In this document: positions 1 through 7,133 of the stretch, one piece after another
How positions within the stretch are numbered: the stretch's first letter is position 1
Layout of the letters: each line of letters begins with the position of its first letter
Assembly (NCBI GenBank): GCA_024398055.1
Contig: CP073749.1
Coordinates: forward strand, 558,001 to 622,000
Length of the DNA: 64,000 bases
From: a bacterium SCSIO 12741
GTDB taxonomy: Bacteria; Bacteroidota; Bacteroidia; Flavobacteriales_G; Salibacteraceae
Reading direction: 5' to 3'
Notes under the pieces: generated by a model
What the model saw: the letters and a program-made list of their open reading frames with translations, nothing else
What the model was told of the DNA's origin: nothing
Databases searched by the model: none
Position numbers and translations under genes: made by a program

Positions 1-948
1 AACGAAGAAAAATACATTCGGGAGTTTTCCGAACGGTATGAGCTGCAGTGGCATCCCGTATTCCCAGACTCATCCGGATTGATTCAAGACCTCGAGGATT
101 TGGTTTATGCTCAGGACTTGCCCTTGCTATCCAGCAGCACCTTTGCTCAATACCGGGTGATGAAAAAGGCTCAGGAACAAAATGTAAAAGTACTATTGAA
201 CGGACAGGGTGCCGACGAACTGTTAGGTGGTTACGATCGGTACTTTGAAACAGCCAGTTGGAATTTTGCCCAACGTCTGGACTTTAAGAATGCCAAAGCT
301 TTCAGCAAATCCGGCTTCAATTTAGCTACCTTGAAATCGAGGTTAAAACCTGGAATTACCAACTTAAAACTCGATGGGGTTAGAAGCGCTCTCTTGGAAA
401 AAACCTTGCCCGAACCCGAATTACTGTCCACGGAATTTGCTCCTTTTGCCCAGCCTTCAGGCGATCCAGCCTATTCGACCGTCAACGAACACTTGTATGC
501 AGATTATTACCAAGGATTTCTCAGTACGCTATTGAGAGCTGAGGATCGCAACAGTATGAGATTTAGCATCGAGTCCCGGGTTCCCTTTGCTGATGACCTG
601 GAATTAGCTCGATGGGCTTTCGCTTTGCCCTCCGGGTTTAAGTTGAGGCCGGGTGAGAACAAACCCTTGCTTAGAAGTCTGTTGCAAAAAAAGAAGTGCC
701 TCCCTATTTCCTTCTTGCAGAGGAAGGATAAATTGGGTTTTGCCACTCCACATAATCAATGGCTCAAGGAAGAAAAAACAGCACTCCTGGAATACCTCGA
801 CTACATTCCCGATTCTTGGGTAAATAAGCAGAATTTGAGGCGATATTGGTCTCAAGCAGTGGATAATCCAGGTCCAGAAATGGAGAATTACCGCTTATTT
901 AAGTGGATTACCCTGGGAATTTGGTGTAATCGTTTTGGTATCTCCTAA
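1..948 (+). CDS. asnB: Asparagine synthase (glutamine-hydrolysing), C-terminal part; 5' end outside window
   Basis: The reading frame is open from base 1, so only the C-terminal synthetase domain (315 residues) is present; the N-terminal glutaminase domain lies upstream. The family makes asparagine from aspartate, glutamine and ATP through an aspartyl-AMP intermediate. Visible landmarks are NGQGADELLGGY at residues 67-78 of the visible part and a later block RAEDRNSMRFSIESRVPFAD that is standard for class B enzymes. In surface-polysaccharide loci such proteins can act as amidotransferases for sugars, and the missing upstream context prevents a choice. The gene ends in TAA, with 225 bases before the next gene. 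The family call is firm; the cellular role is less so. Confidence 0.9.
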   Translation, partial: NEEKYIREFSERYELQWHPVFPDSSGLIQDLEDLVYAQDLPLLSSSTFAQYRVMKKAQEQNVKVLLNGQGADELLGGYDRYFETASWNFAQRLDFKNAKAFSKSGFNLATLKSRLKPGITNLKLDGVRSALLEKTLPEPELLSTEFAPFAQPSGDPAYSTVNEHLYADYYQGFLSTLLRAEDRNSMRFSIESRVPFADDLELARWAFALPSGFKLRPGENKPLLRSLLQKKKCLPISFLQRKDKLGFATPHNQWLKEEKTALLEYLDYIPDSWVNKQNLRRYWSQAVDNPGPEMENYRLFKWITLGIWCNRFGIS

Positions 949-1173
949 TTCTGCTTGCTCGCCAAAAAACAAACCAAACACTTCAATAACAGCTAATTAC
1001 ACAAAATATCAATTCATTTTTTTTTCGATTCGGCCCACTTTTCGGAAAAAATTTCCCCTATTTGGGTAATCTGGTCTACCAACCGCTACAATTATTTTGC
1101 GTTAAAGGGTTGAATAATTATTTTTGAAGGCTTTTAACAATTCATAAACATTTCGTTAACTAAAACACAGGCT

Positions 1174-4100
1174 ATGAATAGAAAATTATCTCTGTTTATT
1201 ATGATGGCTGCGGGAGCACTTACAGCCACTGCCCAACAAAACGGGAAGGTGGATGTAAATACGTCCCACCCTGCATCCATTGATGAGGTAGTTAGACTGG
1301 ACCGTAATGGTTCCAAACCTACAGGATCCTCATCAGGAGTGATTCATTTGAACACAGGTGTCCGTGCCACTGCCAGTAATGGTACAAAACTCGGAACCTC
1401 TATTTACGACTTACAATCAAACGCCAGTATCGACAACCGGGTGAAGCGCCACTCAGACGGTACAATGACGGCAGCATATACCTTCTCTACTCAGGCTGAT
1501 CCTTATGCAGATCGTGGTACAGGTTACCTTTACTATGATGGTTCTACCTGGACTGTACAAAATCCTACTTCAAGAGAAGAAGGCGAGCGTATCGGTTGGC
1601 CATCAGTAGGCTATACCAAAAGCGGACGTGAGGTTATTCTTTCTCACTCTACTGACAATGACGAAATTCACTTAATTCACCGTAATGGTAAAGGTTCTGG
1701 AACCTGGACTGCTGTAAAGGATCCTACCGGAGCTAAAACCGATAACATCGGAACTGGTTACCTTCTATGGCCACGTATGGTTGTGGGTGGAAACAATGGA
1801 AACACCTTGCACATGATTGCTCTTACTGAGCCATCAACACTTCAAGGTTCTACTGGTTCTCTTCCTTACCAAGGATTGGATGGAGCATTGGTTTACAACC
1901 GCTCTACTGACGGTGGAAATACCTGGGACAGAAAGCACATTGTACTTCCTGGAATGGATTCTACAGTTTATGCAAACGTAAACGCTGACTCTTACTCTAT
2001 TACTTCTAGAGGAGATGTTGTAGCTGTTGTTTTGGCTCACCGTTTTGGAGACCTTACAGTAGCTAAGTCTATGGACAACGGATCTACCTGGACTTCTTAC
2101 AAAGTAATTGACTTCCCATACGATGCTTTCTCTTTGGGAGACAGATTGGTTGACACTACCATCACTTCAGACAACAACTGTGATGTTTTGATCGACAAGA
2201 ACGATCAATTGCACGTTTTCTTCGGAAGCTGGCAGTGGATGGACGATGATACTTCTGACCAGAGCTACTCTGTATTCCAGTTGGCTAACGGTTTGAACTA
2301 CTGGAGAGAAGATTTTGGTGAAGATAACCACCAAAGATTGGTTAGCTTGATTGATCAAGATGGTGACCCAACAAACTTCAACTTCGTAAACATCGGTAGC
2401 GGATTTGACGCTCTTACTGATTACGGTTCAAAATCTTTGAACTCTTACCCATCTGTGGGTATGGACGCTAACGGACACATTTACCTTCTTTTCATGGGTA
2501 TCATGGAAGATGGTTCTACTGGTCCTTCCGGAAAAGGATACAACGATGGTGTTAAGCACTACCGTCACCAATTCGTAATGAAGTCAGAAGACGGCGGATG
2601 TACCTGGGGTAAGCCTATGGACCTTACCGATGCTGGTAACGGATTTGAAGAGTGTGCTTACGGTTGTATGGCTAAAGACGTTGACAACAAAGTTCGCTTC
2701 ATCTACCAAGAAGATTTGACTCCTGGTACTGCTGTTGGACCTGAAGGTCAAAACGGTAACCACAGTGATGTAACTAACGAAATCGTATACGTAGAGCAAG
2801 CTACTTCAGCTATCCCTGCTACTGCTGATCGTTGTATCACTTTCATCTCTGGTGAAACTGAAATTTGCCCTGGTGATTCTGTAGAATTGACTGCTGCTTG
2901 TGCTTCTGCTTACAGCTGGAGTACTGGTGAGACTTCTGCTTCCATCTGGGTTAAAACTATCGGTACTTACACTTGTACCATGACTACTCCATGTGGATCT
3001 GTAACCGAAACAATTGACGTTAAAACTCCGGCTGTTGGTGTTGGTCCGAAAATTAACTTGACTACTTCTGCAACTGAGCTTTGTCCTTCAGGAAGCCAAG
3101 CTGTTGTTAAAGTACAGCACAGCTCAATCGGATCTTCAGGGTTCTACGAGTGGAACAACAACGGTATCTCTACTCAAGTTGATTCTTTCGTAACTACTGG
3201 TCCTGGTGTGGTAACTGTAAAAGTGACTAACTGTGTTGGTGGAATTTCCAGCTCTTCTATCACTATTGGTTCTGTTAGCAGCGCTGATGCTACTGTTTCT
3301 GGTCGTCCTTTCCTTTGCCCAGGTGAAACTGGAGTATTGGAAGTGCCAGATAACCCAGACGGAACTTATACTTGGACTCTTTCTGGTAGCGTTGTTGGAA
3401 ACAACCGTCAGTTGAACGTAACTCAAACAGGAACTTACGTTGCCACAGTTACTGCTTGTCAGGGAAGTTTCTCTGCAAAAGATTCTATTACGGTAGCCGT
3501 AGAGCCTGCTCCAAGTGCAACTATCTCTGCCAGTGGTGCAGTAGTATTGTGTAAAGGTGAGGCTGCATTGAGTCTTCTTGCTGTTGGTCAAACTGGTGCT
3601 ACTTTCAAGTGGAACACTGGAGCGACTTCTTCAAGCATCTCTATCAACACTGACTCTGTTCAAGTAGCTACTTACAACTGCTACTCTTACAATGCATGTA
3701 ACGACTCGGCTATCTCTAACGACATTACAGTAACTGTTAAGGCTTTGCCAAACGCTCCTGTAATTAGCCAGAACGCTGGTGTATTCACTGCTAACACAGC
3801 TAACGCTAAGTGGTACTTCTACGATGGTAACAGCTGGATTTACTCAGGTGTAACTGCTCAGACTTACGACGGTAATGCTGCTGGATTGAGCAACAACACT
3901 CGTGTTAAGGCAATCGTTGAAGACAACGGATGTGAGTCTGAAGATTCAAACGAAGAGACATTCAAGTCAAATATTGGTGTATCTGAAGTATTCGGAACAA
4001 ACACTTCTGTGAATGTTTACCCTAACCCTAACAACGGTAACTTCGAAGTAGCCTTCAGCGGAATTGAAATCGACGATATGACTATTGAGGTACGTAACTC

Positions 4101-4248
4101 TTTGGGTCAGTTGGTTTACCAAAACGTTGTAGCTGTTTCTGGAAACCAAGTTGAAGCTATTCAACTGAACGGTTTGGATAACGGCGTATACTTCCTGAAC
4201 ATTTCAGGAGACGGTGCATCCTTCACTGAAAGAGTGATGGTTCACTAA
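1174..4248 (+). CDS. Secreted BNR/Asp-box protein with Ig-like repeats and T9SS type A sorting domain
   Basis: A 1024-residue protein. Residues 1-20 form a signal peptide ending in ATAQ. The first half looks like a sialidase-type propeller, with Asp-boxes near residues 244-251 (STDGGNTW), 299 (SMDNGSTW) and 470 (SEDGGCTW); no sialidase active-site arginine triad was recognised, so enzymatic activity is not claimed. From about residue 555 follow cysteine-containing Ig/PKD-like modules with motifs such as CPGDSVEL and SWSTGET. The end (about 945-1024), with NVYPNPNNGNFEV and a terminal strand, is a type A sorting domain, so the product should cross the outer membrane through T9SS and be anchored or released. 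From roughly base 1800 onward the codons are strikingly uniform (GCT, ACT, GGT, AAC, TTC), which suggests very high expression. An own transcription unit closes with a strong terminator. Confidence 0.85.
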   Translation: MNRKLSLFIMMAAGALTATAQQNGKVDVNTSHPASIDEVVRLDRNGSKPTGSSSGVIHLNTGVRATASNGTKLGTSIYDLQSNASIDNRVKRHSDGTMTAAYTFSTQADPYADRGTGYLYYDGSTWTVQNPTSREEGERIGWPSVGYTKSGREVILSHSTDNDEIHLIHRNGKGSGTWTAVKDPTGAKTDNIGTGYLLWPRMVVGGNNGNTLHMIALTEPSTLQGSTGSLPYQGLDGALVYNRSTDGGNTWDRKHIVLPGMDSTVYANVNADSYSITSRGDVVAVVLAHRFGDLTVAKSMDNGSTWTSYKVIDFPYDAFSLGDRLVDTTITSDNNCDVLIDKNDQLHVFFGSWQWMDDDTSDQSYSVFQLANGLNYWREDFGEDNHQRLVSLIDQDGDPTNFNFVNIGSGFDALTDYGSKSLNSYPSVGMDANGHIYLLFMGIMEDGSTGPSGKGYNDGVKHYRHQFVMKSEDGGCTWGKPMDLTDAGNGFEECAYGCMAKDVDNKVRFIYQEDLTPGTAVGPEGQNGNHSDVTNEIVYVEQATSAIPATADRCITFISGETEICPGDSVELTAACASAYSWSTGETSASIWVKTIGTYTCTMTTPCGSVTETIDVKTPAVGVGPKINLTTSATELCPSGSQAVVKVQHSSIGSSGFYEWNNNGISTQVDSFVTTGPGVVTVKVTNCVGGISSSSITIGSVSSADATVSGRPFLCPGETGVLEVPDNPDGTYTWTLSGSVVGNNRQLNVTQTGTYVATVTACQGSFSAKDSITVAVEPAPSATISASGAVVLCKGEAALSLLAVGQTGATFKWNTGATSSSISINTDSVQVATYNCYSYNACNDSAISNDITVTVKALPNAPVISQNAGVFTANTANAKWYFYDGNSWIYSGVTAQTYDGNAAGLSNNTRVKAIVEDNGCESEDSNEETFKSNIGVSEVFGTNTSVNVYPNPNNGNFEVAFSGIEIDDMTIEVRNSLGQLVYQNVVAVSGNQVEAIQLNGLDNGVYFLNISGDGASFTERVMVH

Positions 4249-4270
4249 ATAACGAAAGTTTATGAAATAA

Positions 4271-4310
4271 AAATCCCGGTCGATCCAAATGGATGACCGG
4301 GATTTTTTTT
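4271..4310. terminator. Bidirectional intrinsic terminator
   Basis: Arms AAATCCCGGTC (4271-4281) and GACCGGGATTT (4295-4305) pair perfectly, with a further ATCC/GGAT pairing inside, followed by a T-run on the plus strand and preceded by an A-run that serves the minus strand. It sits between the convergent genes at 4248 and 4333 and can stop transcription from both. Confidence 0.85.
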
Positions 4311-4332
4311 GCTCTAAATTCTGATCAAAGGA

Positions 4333-5049
4333 TCAGAACAAATCTTTTAAGTCTCTTACACCAACCGGTCTTTCAACTACAAAACCTTCTCCATATTCCG
4401 CATGGATCAAGCGACCGAAATTTTGAGAACGTCCTTTTAGGTGATCCAAAAAAGATTGCCCGGATATGGGTGATTCTGGCTCTTTGGAAGCCGGATCAAA
4501 AAATTGCGACGAATAAGCCATAATGGATTCCATTCTCTTTTCCCAATAAGGAGAAATATCAACCACAAAGTCAGGTTCGATATAACGGTCCTGGATGTAG
4601 TGATAAACCGCCTTAGGACGCCAATGCTCCTGAACCTTTCCTTCCCACTTGGTTTCAATCTTTCTTAACCCAGAAAGAAAACAAGCCCTGGAAGCCAGCT
4701 CCGATCCACGTCCATGGTCCGGATGGCGATCGCTGGGAGCGTTGCACAAAACAATGTCTGGTTGAAAATAACGGATATGACGAATCAATTTTTTGAGGTT
4801 ATCCTCTGAAACTTCGAAGAACCCATCAGCCATTTCCAGGTTGTGCCTTTCCGTCAATCCCAAAACTTTTGCAGCAGCTGCCGCTTCTTTCAGGCGCAAC
4901 TCTGCACTTCCTCGGGTACCCAATTCACCCAAGGTCAAATCCACCACTCCTACAGAAGAGCCTTGCTCAATTTGTTTTAGAATGGTTCCTGATGCTCCCA
5001 ATTCCACATCATCGGGATGAGCGCCAATTGCTAAAATATCCAGTTTCAT
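4333..5049 (-). CDS. bshB1: Bacillithiol biosynthesis deacetylase BshB1
   Basis: A 238-residue protein of the LmbE/PIG-L zinc deacetylase family. Near the start is the metal motif AHPDDVE (AHPDD signature), followed by LTLGELGTRGS and the later NAPSDRHPDHGRG (HPDH metal/catalytic block), all typical of BshB1, which removes the acetyl group from GlcNAc-malate in bacillithiol synthesis. It acts in the cytoplasm. Two adjacent ATGs exist (5052 and 5049) behind an AAAAAAGGAA ribosome-binding stretch; I chose the second because known homologues begin MKLDILAIGAHPDD. It is transcribed away from the ccm operon and ends at the shared terminator. bshA and bshC are not in the window. Confidence 0.93.
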   Translation of the reverse strand: MKLDILAIGAHPDDVELGASGTILKQIEQGSSVGVVDLTLGELGTRGSAELRLKEAAAAAKVLGLTERHNLEMADGFFEVSEDNLKKLIRHIRYFQPDIVLCNAPSDRHPDHGRGSELASRACFLSGLRKIETKWEGKVQEHWRPKAVYHYIQDRYIEPDFVVDISPYWEKRMESIMAYSSQFFDPASKEPESPISGQSFLDHLKGRSQNFGRLIHAEYGEGFVVERPVGVRDLKDLF

Positions 5050-5071
5050 CATTTCCTTTTTTATTAGCACT

Positions 5072-5079
5072 TACCTTTG
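5072..5079 (+). promoter_or_regulatory. Putative -7 box (TACCTTTG) of the ccm operon promoter
   Basis: TACCTTTG is a perfect match to the Bacteroidota housekeeping -7 consensus TAnnTTTG and lies 29 bases before the proposed TTG start of ccmB, giving a predicted short leader. No clear TTG -33 element is seen at the usual distance, so the call rests on the -7 box and position only. Confidence 0.45.
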
Positions 5080-5108
5080 CAGGCTTTAAGTACAAAACAA
5101 CGCTGCTT

Positions 5109-5768
5109 TTGGTTTACCGCGAAGTCATATCGCTTACAAAGAAAGAATTCCTTTCAGAGTGGAAACAGAAGAACTCCCTTTCCGGGATTTTGATTTATGT
5201 TGTATCCAGTTTGTTCTTGTGCTCGCTGGCCTTTAAAAGGATTGTTCACGAAGATATGTATAACGCCCTTTTCTGGGTGCTCATGTTGTTTGCGGCAGTC
5301 AATACGGTCTCCCGCAGCTTTATCCGTGAAAACGATGAGCGGATGCTGTACTTCTATTCGGTCGTAAGTCCGCAAGGAGTAATTCTGAGCAAGATTATTT
5401 ACAACGGCATTTTGTTGTTGGTGTTGGCCTTATTATCGTTTGTGGTGTATACCCTGCTTCTGGGCAACCTCATTCAGGATATGCCCTTGTTTTTGCTCTG
5501 TTTGGTACTTGGTAGCCTGGGTTTCTCTTCCACCCTCACCCTGGTTTCGGCCATAGCAGCCAAGTCAGGAAACAATCCCACCTTGATGGCCATTTTGAGC
5601 TTTCCTATTATCCTTCCATTTCTCATCACTTTAATTGCCTTATCACGCAATGCAATTGGTGGAATTGACGCCGATATCAACCTCCGTTTGGTCCTTGTTT
5701 TGTCGGCCATCAATGTGATCGTCGTCATACTTTCCTATCTATTATTTCCCTACCTTTGGCGCGATTAA
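5109..5768 (+). CDS. ccmB: Heme exporter permease CcmB
   Basis: About 219 residues with six predicted membrane helices (for example YVVSSLFLCSLAF, ALFWVLMLFAAVNTV, ILLLVLALLSFVVYTLLL, LILPFLITLIAL). The segment FWVLMLFAAVNTVSRSF matches the CcmB family, the membrane partner of the CcmA ATPase in cytochrome c maturation System I. The frame is open well upstream, but this upstream part overlaps bshB1 on the other strand and is not protein-like, so I place the start at TTG 5109 (VYREVISLTKKEF follows), shortly after a good -7 box; the start is uncertain. It is first in a tightly packed operon with ccmC, a ccmD-like gene, ccmE and ccmF. No ccmA is present nearby. Confidence 0.85.
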   Translation: MVYREVISLTKKEFLSEWKQKNSLSGILIYVVSSLFLCSLAFKRIVHEDMYNALFWVLMLFAAVNTVSRSFIRENDERMLYFYSVVSPQGVILSKIIYNGILLLVLALLSFVVYTLLLGNLIQDMPLFLLCLVLGSLGFSSTLTLVSAIAAKSGNNPTLMAILSFPIILPFLITLIALSRNAIGGIDADINLRLVLVLSAINVIVVILSYLLFPYLWRD

Positions 5769-5779
5769 TTGAGGGGCTG

Positions 5780-6463
5780 ATGTTGCAAGCGAATTGGTGG
5801 AAAATCCTCGGTATTTTACTGGTTTTTTACTCGATCATTGGCGGACTTCTTATTGATGTTCCTGCCCGGGGTATTCTTAACGAAACCATCCGAAATACGT
5901 ATTACCATATTCCCATGTGGTTCTCCATGATGGCCCTCATGACTGTTTCCATTGTAAATAGTATTCGTTACCTGAGAACGGAAGATGAAAAGTATGATCG
6001 TCTTGCCAACGAAAGCGTTCAGGTATCATTGATGTTGGGTACACTTGGATTGCTTACTGGAATGGTATGGGCCCAATTTACCTGGAATAGTTTCTGGACC
6101 AACGATGTTAAACTGAACGGAACCGCTGTTTCCTTGTTAATCTATTTAGCTTACACCATCTTGCGAGGTTCTTTAGATGACGAGCAAAAGCGAGGCAAAG
6201 TAGCCGCTGTTTACAACATCTTTGCCTTTGTGCTGATGATCTTGTTCATCAACGTACTTCCCCGACTTACTGACTCACTGCATCCTGGAAACGGAGGTAA
6301 CCCTGCGTTTAGCCAATACGATATGGACAATACCATGAGAATGGTTTTTTATCCTGCCGTGGTCGGATGGATTTTGATCGGATGGTGGATTACCCAGCTT
6401 CGGGTCAAACTGAATCAAATTGAGAAACACTTGTTGTTGAATGGTTCAAAATCGAAACCATGA
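5780..6463 (+). CDS. ccmC: Heme lyase/handling membrane protein CcmC
   Basis: A 227-residue, six-helix protein of the CcmC/CcsA heme-handling family, which loads heme onto CcmE at the outer face of the inner membrane. Two external histidines expected to ligate heme are seen: His43 in YYHIPMWF and His168 in SLHPGN. Between them the tryptophan-rich stretch FTWNSFWTNDVKLNG is a relaxed WWD motif as found in Bacteroidota homologues. I chose ATG 5780 rather than the upstream TTG 5756 because GAGGGG precedes it and homologues start close to NWWKIL. It begins 12 bases after ccmB and its stop overlaps the next gene by four bases (ATGA), so translation is coupled. Confidence 0.9.
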   Translation: MLQANWWKILGILLVFYSIIGGLLIDVPARGILNETIRNTYYHIPMWFSMMALMTVSIVNSIRYLRTEDEKYDRLANESVQVSLMLGTLGLLTGMVWAQFTWNSFWTNDVKLNGTAVSLLIYLAYTILRGSLDDEQKRGKVAAVYNIFAFVLMILFINVLPRLTDSLHPGNGGNPAFSQYDMDNTMRMVFYPAVVGWILIGWWITQLRVKLNQIEKHLLLNGSKSKP

Positions 6464-6702
6464 TGAATAAAATAAACATTTCCCGAGGCTTGAAAACCTT
6501 TTTGGCGGTTGTCCTTCTTTGGATTGGCTCCATTCAGGCAGCTTTGGCGAACCCCAAAGTAGAAATGGCTGATACTTTTCGGGCAGAGGGAAAAATCTAT
6601 GTGGTAGTAGCTGTGATGAGTATCGTTTTTCTCGGCGTAGCGATCTACTTGTTTTACCTCGACAGAAAGGTAAAAAAACTTGAAAAGCATTTGGACTCAT
6701 GA
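6460..6702 (+). CDS. CcmD-like small membrane protein
   Basis: An 80-residue protein with an N-terminal hydrophobic signal-like helix (FLAVVLLWIGSIQAALA), a short external segment, and a second helix (IYVVVAVMSIVFLGVAIYLFYL) followed by a basic, helical tail DRKVKKLEKHL. Size, position between ccmC and ccmE and the helix-plus-charged-tail plan fit the CcmD family, which helps release heme-loaded CcmE from the CcmABC complex; sequence conservation in this family is low. The start overlaps the ccmC stop and its own stop overlaps the ccmE start by four bases, so the run is translationally coupled. Confidence 0.7.
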   Translation: MMNKINISRGLKTFLAVVLLWIGSIQAALANPKVEMADTFRAEGKIYVVVAVMSIVFLGVAIYLFYLDRKVKKLEKHLDS

Positions 6703-7121
6703 AAAAGACCCATATCATCGGTATCATCATTATTGCTGTCGCCATTGGTGTGATTTTCGGATCCATCGGTGATGCCGGTACTTATGCCGATTTTGGAGAA
6801 GCCTTTGGTCAACCTGGAACGGAGTTTCACGTGGTTGGCGAACTTAGCCCCGGAAGGGAAACTGAATACAATCCGGAAGTAGATCCGGATCGCTTTGTGT
6901 TTTACATGGTTGATAAGCAAGGCCAGGAGCGCAAAGTGGTTTTGCATAAAAACAAACCTCAGGATTTTGAGCATGCCGAGCAGATCGTGATCATCGGAGA
7001 AGCTCAAGGAGAAGACTTTCACGCCAGCCAGATTTTATTAAAATGCCCATCCAAATACAACGATGGAAATCCGGAATTCAAAACACCGGAAGAATACGAA
7101 TCCGAACGCAACAATGGCTGA
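6699..7121 (+). CDS. ccmE: Cytochrome c maturation heme chaperone CcmE, CxxxY type
   Basis: A 140-residue protein with an N-terminal membrane anchor (IIGIIIIAVAIGVIFGSI) and an OB-fold periplasmic domain. CcmE carries heme covalently from CcmC to CcmF. The classical attachment motif with histidine (as in LAKHDENY) is absent; at the same place the sequence reads LLKCPSKYND, giving Cys116 and Tyr120 in a CxxxY arrangement. Such variants are known from archaea and some bacteria and usually go with systems lacking CcmG and CcmH, in line with the gene set here. It overlaps the ccmD-like gene by four bases and ccmF follows after 12 bases. Confidence 0.9.
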   Translation: MKKTHIIGIIIIAVAIGVIFGSIGDAGTYADFGEAFGQPGTEFHVVGELSPGRETEYNPEVDPDRFVFYMVDKQGQERKVVLHKNKPQDFEHAEQIVIIGEAQGEDFHASQILLKCPSKYNDGNPEFKTPEEYESERNNG

Positions 7122-7133
7122 GGCCTGAAGTAG

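Noticed and set aside
3136-3591. 151-codon minus-strand frame inside the large T9SS gene
   Set aside because: Shadow of the strongly biased codons of the plus-strand gene; no protein-like features of its own.
4869-5108. Upstream extension of ccmB
   Set aside because: Overlaps bshB1 on the other strand; family members begin close to the segment after TTG 5109.
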